From an uncultured Prevotellaceae bacterium (GTDB lineage: Bacteria > Bacteroidota > Bacteroidia > Bacteroidales > Bacteroidaceae): a stretch of 59,895 nucleotides of DNA. Below are positions 19,958 to 29,945 of the stretch, piece after piece. A program made the translations under genes and the position numbers. The DNA lies in the NCBI GenBank assembly GCA_902761905.1, contig CACWMK010000011.1:1-59895 (forward strand). Direction: 5' to 3'. Under the pieces are notes generated by a model. That model was given only the letters and a program-made list of their open reading frames with translations, was not told where the DNA came from and made no database searches. Positions within the stretch are counted from its first letter, which is position 1. Each line of letters opens with the position of its first letter.

Positions 19958-22900
19958 ACAAAAAAAGACCACTTACAGTATACAAAGCTAGCGCAGGAAG
20001 CGGAAAGACCTTTACGCTAGCTACCGAGTATATCAGACTGCTTGTGGAAAACCCACAAAGCTACCGTAACATCTTAGCAGTAACCTTTACCAACAAGGCT
20101 ACTGAAGAGATGAAGATGCGTATTCTCAGTCAGTTGTATGGCATATGGAAAGAGTTGCCCGAATCGGATAACTATCTTGCGAACATCCAAGAGAGAACTG
20201 GACTTGAACCCAGAATAATCAGAGAACGTTCAGGTATGGCGCTCAGCAATCTCACGCATAACTACAACTACTTCCGTGTAGAAACTATCGACACCTTCTT
20301 TCAGAGTGTGCTGCGCAATATGGCACGCGAGCTCGACTTGACTACCAATCTTCGCATTGGACTGAACGACTATCAAGTTGAGGAGTTGGCTGTTGACCAA
20401 CTTATCGAAGACCTTACCACAACAGATGTGATGCTGCAGTGGATTCTGAAATACATAATGGAGAACATCTCTGATGACAAGACTTGGAATGTTATCACGC
20501 AGATCAAGAAGTTCGGACAGAATATCTTTAAGGACTATTATAAAGAAGTTAGTACTACGCTCAATCAGAAGATGAGCGAAGAGGGATTCTTCGACAATTA
20601 TACCACACGTCTGCGCGAACTACGCAAGGCAGCAGAGGAGCATATGATGGAGATTGGCGAATCATTCTTCGACACATTAGAGAGCGAAGGGATAGCCATA
20701 GACGACCTGAGCAACAAGCAACGAGGTATAGCTAGCTTCTTTAACAAGATCAGAAGAGGCGATTTCGATCCAGGAATCGTCAATACCACCGTCACTAATC
20801 ATCTTGTTAATCCAGAGAAATGGTGTGCAAAGACTCACCCCAAGCGCGAGCAGATTATCCAATTGGCCGAAACCACCTTGGGCGATATACTGCGATACGC
20901 GGTTGATGCACGCGAACAACAATGGAAAATATATCAATCGGCCAATCTTACACTACGCCATCTCAACCAACTACGACTGCTTAGCAGCATAGAACAGAAG
21001 GTGCGCGAGCTTAATGAGACTGACAATCGTTTCCTGCTTAGCGACACTCAACAATTGCTACACTCACTCATCGACGGCAGCGACTCACCGTTTATCTTTG
21101 AGAAGATTGGCACCCAATTGGAACATGTGATGATCGATGAATTCCAAGACACATCTACCATCCAATGGCAGAACTTCAAGGTTTTGCTTGCCGAGACCAT
21201 GAGTCATGAAAATGGTAGCAATCTGATAGTTGGTGATGTAAAGCAGAGCATATACCGTTGGCGCTCAGGCGACTGGCGATTGCTCAACGGAATAGAGCAT
21301 CAGTTCAACCAGATGTTGATGGAGATTAAATCACTTTCTACCAACTATCGCTCTACACGTCGTGTAATAAAGTTCAATAATATATTCTTCCGTCATGCCG
21401 CAGAGATAGAATATCAGGCTCTTGGAGAACTTGAGTGCACTGAGCGCGAACAACTACAAAAAGCATATGCCGACGTAGAGCAGAAGGTACCCGAAAACAG
21501 ACCTGACGAGGGTAAAGTTATTATCAACTTACTTCCCAGCGAAGACTACCAGCAGGCTGTTCTACAAAACGTAGTAGACAGTGTGCAAGAACTAATTAAT
21601 AATGGTGTAGAACAAAAGGACATAGCTATCCTGGTACGAATAAACAATCAAATACCACTTATTGCCCAATATTTCCTTGAGCATCTGCCTGAGGTGAACG
21701 TAGTGAGCGACGAGGCATTCCGCCTTGACGCCTCAAGTGCAGTATGCTTGATGGTTCAGGCTTTACAATTATTGATACATCCTGACGATATACTAACAAA
21801 GGCATCGATAGTAAAGACCTGGCTATGCTCCATTCAGGGACGACAGATGAATGACAACGAATACATGATTGCAGGAAACAATCTCGATGACTATCTGCCC
21901 GAAGCATATATCGCACATTTCGACGAACTATCCACACTGCCTCTGTACGAGTTGGCCGAGAAAATATACTCTATTTTCGAACTCCATCGCATTGAGGGAC
22001 AGGGAGCATATCTCTGCGCATTTTACGACCAGTTAGCCGACTTTGTAAATCAGAACACAACCGACATACAAAGTTTTCTGAACGAATGGAACGAGTCGCT
22101 ATACAAGAAAACCATCCAGAGCGATGAAGCCAATGGTATACGTCTCATCTCAATCCACAAATCCAAGGGACTTGAGTTCGACCACGTCATCATCCCATTC
22201 TGCGACTGGACATTGGAGAAACAAACCGATAACATCATCTGGTGCCAACCTCAAGAAGCACCATTCAGCGATCTGCCCATAGTGCCGATTGACTATTCAC
22301 AGAACAAACTTATAGGTACCATCTACGAGCAGGATTATCTGCACGAACATTTGCAGAACACTGTCGACAATCTGAACCTGCTCTACGTAGCTTTTACCCG
22401 CGCTGCAAAGAGTCTTAATGTTATCGGAAAACGAGGAGCGAAGAACTCCAGATCAGCACTTATCGAGTTATGTCTACCGCTAGTGGCCCAGGATATACCA
22501 GAAGCCATTCTTGATGGCATGGAAGACGACAAGGCGCCAATTGTTTTCACCGTTGGCGAGATGGCTAATAAAGCCGGCTCAGCCTGTTCTACTAAAGAGG
22601 AAGCCCCAAGCAAGAACCCCTTCTTGCAAGAATCAGAGCCCATCAGTGTCTCTATCCGTAATTACGACAGCAAGGTTAACTTCCGCCAAAGCAATCGCAG
22701 TCGTGATTTCATCATGGGCGATGATATCGATCAACAACACCGATACATCCAGGCTGGTAGCGTACTCCATGAGATTTTTTCTACAATACAAACAGAGAAA
22801 GACATACCAGAGGCTCTGCAAAGATTGCAATTCGAAGGTATACTCTACGATGAGGAAATGACAGCCGAACGCATTACTACAATGCTTCGCAAACGTCTGT

Positions 22901-23178
22901 CTGATCCGCGTGTTGCCTCTTGGTTCTCTCCTAGATGGACTCTATTCAATGAATGCACCATCCTGTCGGTCGAAGACGGAGACGTGAAAGAACATCGTCC
23001 TGACCGTGTGATGACAGATGGCAACGAGTGGATAGTGGTTGACTTCAAGTTTGGACGTCCTAACCCAGAATACCATCAGCAAGTGCGTGGATATATGGAG
23101 CTGCTTGCATCCATGGGGCATAAGAATATAAGGGGGTACTTGTGGTATGTGTATAGCAATAAGATTGAAGAAGTATGA
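19951..23178 (+). CDS. AddA-like UvrD/Rep-family helicase-nuclease
   Basis: 1075 residues. Superfamily 1A helicase motifs: Walker A ASAGSGKT (13-20), AVTFTNKATEEMK (motif Ia), MIDEFQDTS (motif II), VGDVKQSIYRWR (motif III), STNYRSTRRV (motif IV) and LLYVAFTRAA (motif VI). The C-terminus has a RecB-type nuclease domain: RPDRV followed by VVDFKFG and a QxxxY helix (HQQVRGYMELL). It is the helicase-nuclease half of an AddAB double-strand-break repair enzyme; the partner gene overlaps its stop by 4 bases. I leave the symbol open because the Bacteroidetes form differs from Bacillus AddA in length. Confidence 0.88.
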   Translation: MVNKKRPLTVYKASAGSGKTFTLATEYIRLLVENPQSYRNILAVTFTNKATEEMKMRILSQLYGIWKELPESDNYLANIQERTGLEPRIIRERSGMALSNLTHNYNYFRVETIDTFFQSVLRNMARELDLTTNLRIGLNDYQVEELAVDQLIEDLTTTDVMLQWILKYIMENISDDKTWNVITQIKKFGQNIFKDYYKEVSTTLNQKMSEEGFFDNYTTRLRELRKAAEEHMMEIGESFFDTLESEGIAIDDLSNKQRGIASFFNKIRRGDFDPGIVNTTVTNHLVNPEKWCAKTHPKREQIIQLAETTLGDILRYAVDAREQQWKIYQSANLTLRHLNQLRLLSSIEQKVRELNETDNRFLLSDTQQLLHSLIDGSDSPFIFEKIGTQLEHVMIDEFQDTSTIQWQNFKVLLAETMSHENGSNLIVGDVKQSIYRWRSGDWRLLNGIEHQFNQMLMEIKSLSTNYRSTRRVIKFNNIFFRHAAEIEYQALGELECTEREQLQKAYADVEQKVPENRPDEGKVIINLLPSEDYQQAVLQNVVDSVQELINNGVEQKDIAILVRINNQIPLIAQYFLEHLPEVNVVSDEAFRLDASSAVCLMVQALQLLIHPDDILTKASIVKTWLCSIQGRQMNDNEYMIAGNNLDDYLPEAYIAHFDELSTLPLYELAEKIYSIFELHRIEGQGAYLCAFYDQLADFVNQNTTDIQSFLNEWNESLYKKTIQSDEANGIRLISIHKSKGLEFDHVIIPFCDWTLEKQTDNIIWCQPQEAPFSDLPIVPIDYSQNKLIGTIYEQDYLHEHLQNTVDNLNLLYVAFTRAAKSLNVIGKRGAKNSRSALIELCLPLVAQDIPEAILDGMEDDKAPIVFTVGEMANKAGSACSTKEEAPSKNPFLQESEPISVSIRNYDSKVNFRQSNRSRDFIMGDDIDQQHRYIQAGSVLHEIFSTIQTEKDIPEALQRLQFEGILYDEEMTAERITTMLRKRLSDPRVASWFSPRWTLFNECTILSVEDGDVKEHRPDRVMTDGNEWIVVDFKFGRPNPEYHQQVRGYMELLASMGHKNIRGYLWYVYSNKIEEV

Positions 23179-25808
23179 AAAGTTTTCTTGAACATGTAGC
23201 CGAAGATTTGATTTCCAGATATGGCACCAATCTATCGTGTGTAGCTGTGGTGTTCCCCAACAAGCGTGCATCGCTCTTTCTGAATGAGCATCTGGCCCGG
23301 TTGGCAGGCAAACCTATCTGGAGTCCTGCATATATCACCATCAGCGATCTGTTTCGTTCGCACTCGTCACTTCAGGTGGCCGACCCCATACTGCTAGTTT
23401 GCGAACTGCATCGTGTTTTTACCGCATGTACTGGTATTGACGAGACACTCGACCACTTCTATGGTTGGGGGCAACTACTTCTGTCAGATTTCGACGATCT
23501 CGACAAGAACATGGCTCCTGCTGATAAAGTATTGGTCAATCTGCGTGACATCCACGAGCTCGATGACACATCGTATCTCACTCCCGAACAGACTGAGATG
23601 ATAAAACGTTTCTTCAGCAATTTCACCGAAGAACATAATTCTGAACTAAAGGAACGATTCCTGCGACTATGGAGTAAGATAGGCGACATATATCAGAAGT
23701 ATAACGCACAACTGGCCGAGAAACAGATGGCCTACGAGGGTGCATTGTATCGCAAGGTAGCCACCGACGAAAGTATCAAGTTTGAGTATGACACTTACGC
23801 ATTTATCGGTTTCAACCTGATGCAGCAGGTAGAGCAAACACTATTCCGCAGACTGGAATCACAAGGCAAAGCAATATTCTATCAAGACACCGACGAGATT
23901 CCTCCAGCCCATATCAACTACATCTCGGCACCTACCGAAAATATACAGGCACGATACATAAGCCAGTGGCTTGATAGCAGTCGTATCAATGATGGTCGTA
24001 AGACAGCAATAGTACTGTGCAATGAAGGATTGCTACAGACAGTCATCCATTGTCTGCCCGAAAGTGTAGACAAGGTAAATATAACCACAGGTTATCCACT
24101 ATCGCAAACCTCGATAGCATCACTCATCACTACACTTATCAATATGCAGGTTCACGGCTACTCCCTACGCAAGCAGCAGTTCGCCCGCAGATGGATTGAT
24201 ACCATTAAGCGCCATCCATACGCATCGCTGATGCCAGATGATTTCTATGCCCTGCGATATATGGAGATTCAGCCACTTCTACATTGGCTATTGAATATCA
24301 CCCAAACTATCGCCACATCAAAGAGTCCTGTCATCGATTCGCCTTTGGATACCGAGAGTCTGTTCCGTATGTACACCCTATTAAATAGGTTAAGCGGACT
24401 TGTTGATAGCGGTTCGCTTGCTGTCGACGTGATAACCATGCAACGACTAATCAGCCAACTAATCGATTCTACCTCTATTCCATTCCACGGCGAGCCTGCC
24501 GAAGGTATACAGGTAATGGGAGTACTCGAAACGCGCAACCTTGATTTTGACCACGTACTGCTCTTGTCGTGCAACGAGGGTAATATGCCACGTGGTGTAA
24601 ACGACACTTCGTTCATACCCTATGCCCTACGCAAGGCCTACGGGCTAACAACCGTCGACTACAAAGTAGCAATCTATCAGCACTACTTCCACCGACTATT
24701 GCAACGTGCCAAGGACGTAACCATACTTTACAACAATGCCACTAACGATGGTAAGACTGCAGAGATGTCGCGCTTTATGCTCCAACTTATGGTCGAGAAC
24801 AAGATACCCATCTCGTTCTATACCCTCAAGGCTGGTCAGACACCACAGTTGCACGCCCCAAAGGCTATAGAGAAGACACCAGAAGTTATACAGCAGATGG
24901 AACATCGCTTTATCGATGCAAATGGCGTCATCAGTCCTACGGCAATTAACACCTATATACGATGTCAGTTGCGGTTCTTCTACCGTTATGTGTGTGAGAT
25001 TACTGAGCCAGATAGCACAGAGGACGATTTGATTGACAACCGCCTGTTTGGAAACATATTCCACAAGGCAGCTCAACTACTATATCAGCGATTCGCTCAA
25101 AGCACCATTACATCGATGATGATCGACGATATGCTTAAGGAACAAGTCACCATCGAACGATGTGTAGACGAGGCTATAAAGCAGGAACTTTTCAAGATAG
25201 AAGATCCATCACGCCCGTTGCCTCCACTCGATGGTTTACAACTTATCAATCGCGAGGTCATTATCAAGTACGTACACCAACTCTTTGAGTACGACCGAAA
25301 ACGTACTCCATTCCGTATACTAGGTCTCGAAAAGTGGGTTGACAGTAATGTTGGCCCGCTTAAGGTGGGAGGAATTATAGACCGCTTGGATGCTATTGTA
25401 GATGGAGAGACTGGAAAAGAGATTATTCGCGTAATCGATTATAAGACCGGTTCAAAAACCCTAAAGCCTATGCCCGATGTAGAGGCGATCTTCACCTCTG
25501 AGGCAGTAGCGGAACATAGCGACTACTATCTGCAGACGTTCCTCTATGCCCATATAGTTCGCAATAAAATGAAGCAAGCTGTTTCGCCCTGTCTGATGTT
25601 CATACAGCATGCAGGAAGCGACGGATACGATCCTACTTTAAAAATCGGCAAGGAACCTGTTACCGATATAGCCACGTATTCAGATGAGTATATTAATAGA
25701 TTGGAGAATCTGCTTGCCGAGATACTCAATCCTGAGTTGCAGTTCACACCTACTGACGATCGTCGACGATGTGAAACGTGCCCCTTCGCATCACTCTGCC
25801 GAAGCTAA
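23175..25808 (+). CDS. AddB-like PD-(D/E)XK nuclease subunit
   Basis: 877 residues. An inactivated-helicase-like N-terminal body (VVFPNKRASLFLNEHLARLA; no good Walker A). A C-terminal nuclease domain has IIDRLDAI, VIDYKTGSK (the D-x-K core) and QTFLYAHIV. Cysteines in IRCQLRFFYRYVCE and CETCPFASLC at the end fit the C...C-x2-C-x5-C Fe-S staple of AddB. It works with the overlapping AddA-like protein. Its last 18 bases overlap the convergent ion-channel gene. Confidence 0.87.
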   Translation: MKSFLEHVAEDLISRYGTNLSCVAVVFPNKRASLFLNEHLARLAGKPIWSPAYITISDLFRSHSSLQVADPILLVCELHRVFTACTGIDETLDHFYGWGQLLLSDFDDLDKNMAPADKVLVNLRDIHELDDTSYLTPEQTEMIKRFFSNFTEEHNSELKERFLRLWSKIGDIYQKYNAQLAEKQMAYEGALYRKVATDESIKFEYDTYAFIGFNLMQQVEQTLFRRLESQGKAIFYQDTDEIPPAHINYISAPTENIQARYISQWLDSSRINDGRKTAIVLCNEGLLQTVIHCLPESVDKVNITTGYPLSQTSIASLITTLINMQVHGYSLRKQQFARRWIDTIKRHPYASLMPDDFYALRYMEIQPLLHWLLNITQTIATSKSPVIDSPLDTESLFRMYTLLNRLSGLVDSGSLAVDVITMQRLISQLIDSTSIPFHGEPAEGIQVMGVLETRNLDFDHVLLLSCNEGNMPRGVNDTSFIPYALRKAYGLTTVDYKVAIYQHYFHRLLQRAKDVTILYNNATNDGKTAEMSRFMLQLMVENKIPISFYTLKAGQTPQLHAPKAIEKTPEVIQQMEHRFIDANGVISPTAINTYIRCQLRFFYRYVCEITEPDSTEDDLIDNRLFGNIFHKAAQLLYQRFAQSTITSMMIDDMLKEQVTIERCVDEAIKQELFKIEDPSRPLPPLDGLQLINREVIIKYVHQLFEYDRKRTPFRILGLEKWVDSNVGPLKVGGIIDRLDAIVDGETGKEIIRVIDYKTGSKTLKPMPDVEAIFTSEAVAEHSDYYLQTFLYAHIVRNKMKQAVSPCLMFIQHAGSDGYDPTLKIGKEPVTDIATYSDEYINRLENLLAEILNPELQFTPTDDRRRCETCPFASLCRS

Positions 25809-26579
25809 AGGAGCGTTCTCTTCGCGTTCCTTTAGTTCCTTGCGCAACTTCAATTCATCCATATATCCCGCAGTGATAATACCTGAGGGCAGGGCAATGA
25901 TGGCTATACCTACTATCGAAGACAGAATACTGATAACACGTCCTGTATTAGAAATAGGATAAAGGTCACCATAACCTACTGTGGTGAGCGTACATGCTGC
26001 CCAATAAAACGCATCAAAGAAGTCGCGGAACAATGGCTGTCCGTTTACCGGGTTTATCTCTTCTTCGGCATTAAACATAATAAGCGCAGTGATAAAGATA
26101 TAGAACAGAGCAAGCGATGCTACAGTCCATAGTATCTTACCCTGCTTGCGTATAACGGCCACAATAACCATCAGTGGTTCAAAGTAGCGTACAACCTTGA
26201 ATATTCGCAGCAACTTAAGCAGTCGCGATACACGTACCACCTTGAACGTTGGCGAGATCATGTTGAATACAGGCAGGATTGACAACAGGTCGATTATTGC
26301 CATCGGGGTAAAAGGATAAACCACATAAGCACGCCAATCCTTGTATTTCGACTCGAAATCAGCAGTACACCATCTGAAGAAATAATCGATGATAAACAGC
26401 AGACTCGATATCAAGTCCATCCACCAGAATATCTGATTATAATGGCGGAACATCAGCGGGAAAACGCCAATGATAATGGCAAACAGCATCACACCTGCAT
26501 AAATGCGCGAACCCGTGCTAACCTTAGGTATTTTCACGATGTCATGTATAAACCTACGCCAATTAGCCTCCATATTCAT
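25791..26579 (-). CDS. Six-helix voltage-gated-type K+ channel
   Basis: 262 residues. About six membrane helices, an S4-like segment with regularly spaced basic residues (KVVRVSRLLKLLRIFKVVRY, about 114-133), and a pore loop with the K+ filter T-V-G-Y-G-D (residues 200-205). This is the KvAP/ion_trans type. The start ATG overlaps the stop of the MFS gene upstream, so the two form an operon. The tail is short and charged, with no RCK domain. Its 3' end overlaps addB on the other strand by 18 bases. Confidence 0.92.
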   Translation of the reverse strand: MNMEANWRRFIHDIVKIPKVSTGSRIYAGVMLFAIIIGVFPLMFRHYNQIFWWMDLISSLLFIIDYFFRWCTADFESKYKDWRAYVVYPFTPMAIIDLLSILPVFNMISPTFKVVRVSRLLKLLRIFKVVRYFEPLMVIVAVIRKQGKILWTVASLALFYIFITALIMFNAEEEINPVNGQPLFRDFFDAFYWAACTLTTVGYGDLYPISNTGRVISILSSIVGIAIIALPSGIITAGYMDELKLRKELKEREENAPLASAE

Positions 26580-27754
26580 TATCTGTTTTTGTTATTAGTA
26601 AACCAGTTATGGGTAAAGTGATACATAGCTAGCGCCAAGACCACCAATACCAATGCTGCCGTTAATGCCTGCGACATATCCCCCTGGAATACAGCCAGGC
26701 CTATACCAACTCCCCATGCTATACCACTCTCCCATCCTAGCAGGAATGTACTCTGCGATGTGCCTCGCTGGCAGTGGCGACTCAGTTTGATGAAGAACAG
26801 CAGAAATCGAGATCCTATCAGACCAGTACCCATGCCTATAAACAATGGCGCAGCCATCATCACAATAGGCAGATTGCGGGTAATCATCATAAGCAGTGCA
26901 GCACCGATAAGTATCAATCCCGACACGACCTCGCTCTTCAGCTCAGCATCTTTAAACACAAACCTCTGACTAAGTATGGCAGCAGCAAATCCCACCATCA
27001 TCATCGAGTAGAAATGCTCACTCAATACCACACTTAATATGATACCCACAGCAATGGTTATAAGCTGCAGATTTACAAACAACGGGAATCCGTGAGGCAG
27101 AAAGAATCGGTCTAAGCTTACCGTAGGGATATCGTCCTGCGGAGCACGGAAAGGGAAGTTTACCACCAACACCAAGACTACTACTACCAATGCACAAACC
27201 ATTGTTCCCAATAGCACATAGTGGAAACCAGCCAAACGACCTACCAGCAATCCAGCCATAGGTCCCATGCTCAAGGCAAATCTCGAAAACCATGCTGCAG
27301 AATGGTTAGCCTCTGTGCGTTGGAAAGATTCGCTAGTATCGATAATCAGCGTACTGGTAAGTACCATCTGAGCTAGTCCGAAAGCTGCACCTTGGGCCAG
27401 TCGCTGTACTATGACAATCATCGGATCGGCCACACGCATGTGCAATCCGTCGATATAGTAAAGCGCTCCTATCAGCAATGCCTCGGCTATTACGGCATAT
27501 ATGCATACCATATTACGGCGATAGTGCTGTACCAGATATGAAATGAATGCTCCAAGCAAAAACAGGCCCATTCCGAATGCTCCCATAGCAATGCCGGCTT
27601 CTGTCATATCGAATTGCTGGGTCTCCAGCAACCATTTGGGCATCGTGGGTACCAGCATATATACCGTCATGGCCAGCAGGAAGTTGGCTATTGCCATCAG
27701 CCAGAAGTCCTTATGCCATAATCTTATATGTACGGGCGTACTCTGTGAATTCAT
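26579..27754 (-). CDS. Major facilitator superfamily transporter
   Basis: 391 residues with about 12 hydrophobic segments and a basic cytoplasmic loop after helix 2 (YLVQHYRRN), the usual MFS feature. The opening MNSQSTPVHIRLWHKDFWLM and the AFGMGLFLLGAFISYL segment resemble the drug/arabinose-efflux group common in Bacteroidales. Substrate unknown. A minus-strand -7 box TAATTTTG (revcomp of 27787-27794) lies 32 bases before the ATG. Confidence 0.82.
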   Translation of the reverse strand: MNSQSTPVHIRLWHKDFWLMAIANFLLAMTVYMLVPTMPKWLLETQQFDMTEAGIAMGAFGMGLFLLGAFISYLVQHYRRNMVCIYAVIAEALLIGALYYIDGLHMRVADPMIVIVQRLAQGAAFGLAQMVLTSTLIIDTSESFQRTEANHSAAWFSRFALSMGPMAGLLVGRLAGFHYVLLGTMVCALVVVVLVLVVNFPFRAPQDDIPTVSLDRFFLPHGFPLFVNLQLITIAVGIILSVVLSEHFYSMMMVGFAAAILSQRFVFKDAELKSEVVSGLILIGAALLMMITRNLPIVMMAAPLFIGMGTGLIGSRFLLFFIKLSRHCQRGTSQSTFLLGWESGIAWGVGIGLAVFQGDMSQALTAALVLVVLALAMYHFTHNWFTNNKNR

Positions 27755-27812
27755 TGAATTTATATGATTTGATATTAATTCGGCTGCAAAATTAATGATT
27801 TTTTATTAGAAA

Positions 27813-27844
27813 TTTGCTTTTTTCGCTTTTTTAGTGTAATTTTG
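27813..27844 (+). promoter_or_regulatory. Bacteroidetes promoter for the DUF3298-rsmG-MBL run
   Basis: TTTG (27813-27816), 20 bases, TAATTTTG (27837-27844): an exact match, 22 bases before the ATG at 27867. It shares the intergenic space with a divergent minus-strand -7 box. Confidence 0.8.
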
Positions 27845-27866
27845 CGCAAAAATTAGTGCAAATAGT

Positions 27867-28676
27867 ATGGTGAACCTACTTAAAATAGCCCTGTTTCTAC
27901 TCGTTATGGTGTTCTCATCCAGTTGTAGAAATAATGACGAACCACGACTGACTTTCGAGATTCTCGAAGCCGAACAGTCGACTCGCCTCTCTAACGAGGA
28001 GCGGTCACCTCTATGTAGCGTAAGCCTTAAGATTGCTGCCGCCACAAAGGAGAGTGGCAGTGTTGGTGAGAAAATCAATGCCAGTGTGGCTTATCACTTG
28101 TTTAATCAAGAGAGTGTAGGCCTTAAGGGATGTATAGAGCAGTTTGCAGAAAACTACGTTAAGACGTATAAGAACAACATGCTCCCACTGTACAACGAGG
28201 ATCGTGCCGATACCACTAAACGCCAATGGTACGAGTTCCATTATATCATTACATCCACCACCGAACAGACATCACGTCGCACGCTTGTTTATCTGGCTAC
28301 AGTCGACTATAGCGAAGGACATACCAACAGCGTCCACCAGACCATTCCGCTTAATTTCTACAGCGATACAGGCAATGAGATTACACGCAAGGATATCTTT
28401 GTGGATGGCTACGAAACACAACTCAACCCCATACTGCAAAAAGCACTGATGGAGAGAGTTGAGGTCAACGACATCGAAGAACTCAAGGAGAAGGGGTATC
28501 TGCAGACAGTAGACATTTATCCCTCCGAGAATATCATCGTGGGCGACAACACTATTACATTTATCTACAATCCGTCCGAGATAGCCTCGCTCGAACTTGG
28601 CACTATCCAGCTTGTGCTTACCTATGCTCAGATGGAGAAGCTTATCAAACCCAAATTCTTAAAGTCATTACAATGA
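27867..28676 (+). CDS. Lipoprotein with DUF3298/RsiV-like domain
   Basis: 269 residues. N-terminal lipoprotein-type signal (MVNLLKIALFLLVMVFSSSC; Cys20, an imperfect lipobox). The body matches the DUF3298/DUF4163 pattern: SVAYHLFNQESVGLKGCIEQ, a central strand block and the C-terminal FIYNPSEIASLELGTIQLVL, typical of RsiV-like proteins, some of which are lysozyme-sensing anti-sigma factors. No cytoplasmic anti-sigma part is present, so only the extracellular fold is suggested. The stop overlaps the rsmG start by 4 bases. Confidence 0.75.
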   Translation: MVNLLKIALFLLVMVFSSSCRNNDEPRLTFEILEAEQSTRLSNEERSPLCSVSLKIAAATKESGSVGEKINASVAYHLFNQESVGLKGCIEQFAENYVKTYKNNMLPLYNEDRADTTKRQWYEFHYIITSTTEQTSRRTLVYLATVDYSEGHTNSVHQTIPLNFYSDTGNEITRKDIFVDGYETQLNPILQKALMERVEVNDIEELKEKGYLQTVDIYPSENIIVGDNTITFIYNPSEIASLELGTIQLVLTYAQMEKLIKPKFLKSLQ

Positions 28677-29299
28677 ACGCAGAGATTATCTACAAATACT
28701 TCCCACATCTTAGCGATGAGCAGATCACACAGTTTGCTGCACTTGGCGAGTTGTATCGCGACTGGAATGCCAAGATCAATGTCATTTCGCGCAAGGACAT
28801 CGATCACGTTTATGAGCATCATGTGCTCCACTCATTGGCCATCGCAAAGATTATTAACTTCCGTCCTGGTACCAGCATCCTCGACTTTGGCACTGGTGGC
28901 GGATTCCCAGGCGTACCACTCTCTATTCTGTTTCCCGATTGTAAGTTTAAACTCATCGACGGAACCGGGAAGAAGATTCGCGTAGCACAAGAGGTGTGCG
29001 ATACCATAGGACTAAAGAACTGCTCGCCCACACATCTGCGTGGCGAGGACGAGAAGGATAAATACGACTTCATCGTGTCTCGTGCCGTCATGCCCCTACC
29101 CGATCTAGTAAAACTGATGCGCAAGAACATCTCGAAGACTCAGCAGAATTCATTGCCCAACGGTGTTATCTGTCTTAAGGGCGGCAATCTTCAGAATGAA
29201 TTGCAGCCTTTCCATAAGATAGTAGAGACCACAGACATTTCGCAATTCTTCAGCGAGGAGTGGTTCAAAGAGAAATATGTAATCTACCTGCCGCTATGA
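28673..29299 (+). CDS. rsmG: 16S rRNA (guanine-527-N7)-methyltransferase
   Basis: 208 residues, the family length. SAM-binding motif I ILDFGTGGGFPG (69-80), then LIDGTGKKIRVAQEV and the conserved VSRAVMPLPDLV segment. It methylates N7 of G527 in 16S rRNA, a site whose loss confers low-level streptomycin resistance. Middle gene of a three-gene run coupled by two 4-base ATGA overlaps. Confidence 0.94.
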   Translation: MNAEIIYKYFPHLSDEQITQFAALGELYRDWNAKINVISRKDIDHVYEHHVLHSLAIAKIINFRPGTSILDFGTGGGFPGVPLSILFPDCKFKLIDGTGKKIRVAQEVCDTIGLKNCSPTHLRGEDEKDKYDFIVSRAVMPLPDLVKLMRKNISKTQQNSLPNGVICLKGGNLQNELQPFHKIVETTDISQFFSEEWFKEKYVIYLPL

Positions 29300-29943
29300 T
29301 TACAGTCAAGACGTTCTGTTTCAACCTGTTGCAGGAGAACACCTATGTGGTGAGCGATGACACCAAGGAGTGTGTCATCATCGATTGTGGTGCATACTAT
29401 CAGGAGGAGCGCGACGCGTTGGTGAACTACATCAACGACAATCATCTCAAGCCCACACACCTGTTATGCACCCACGGTCACTTCGACCACAACTTTGGCA
29501 TAAACACGGTGTATGAAACTTGGGGATTAAAGCCCGAGATAGCCTCCGACGACGATTGGCTCATCAGCGACCTATCCGGGCAGTTCTTGGCTATGGCGGG
29601 AGTGAAACTTAAATGGACGTATCCTGAACCAGGACACTTCTTTGATAATAACGAAACAATTCGTTTTGGCAATCATCAGTTGCAGATTCTTCGTACACCT
29701 GGTCATACACCTGGTGGTGTAACCTTTTATTGTGCCGAAGAAGGTATCGCTTTTACAGGCGACACTCTGTTTCGTATGAGCATAGGCCGCACCGATTTCG
29801 AACGTGGCAGCTATGCCGATATTCTAGAAAGTCTGAGAAATGTTATAGCCCAACTCCCCGCCGATACCAAAGTATATTGTGGTCATGGTCCGCAGACCAC
29901 TATTGGCGACGAATTGAGCTATAATCCATATCTCAACTCTTAA
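29296..29943 (+). CDS. MBL-fold (glyoxalase II-like) metallohydrolase
   Basis: 215 residues. H-x-H-x-D-H motif THGHFDH (His60, His62, Asp64, His65), later TPGHTPG and FTGDTLF and a final CGHGP, the metal ligands of the YcbL/glyoxalase II branch. Probably a small thioester hydrolase in the cytoplasm; the substrate is not evident. ATG 29296 overlaps the rsmG stop; a longer in-frame start would sit deep in rsmG. It ends 2 bases before the convergent SulP gene, with no visible terminator between. Confidence 0.9.
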   Translation: MITVKTFCFNLLQENTYVVSDDTKECVIIDCGAYYQEERDALVNYINDNHLKPTHLLCTHGHFDHNFGINTVYETWGLKPEIASDDDWLISDLSGQFLAMAGVKLKWTYPEPGHFFDNNETIRFGNHQLQILRTPGHTPGGVTFYCAEEGIAFTGDTLFRMSIGRTDFERGSYADILESLRNVIAQLPADTKVYCGHGPQTTIGDELSYNPYLNS

Positions 29944-29945
29944 TC

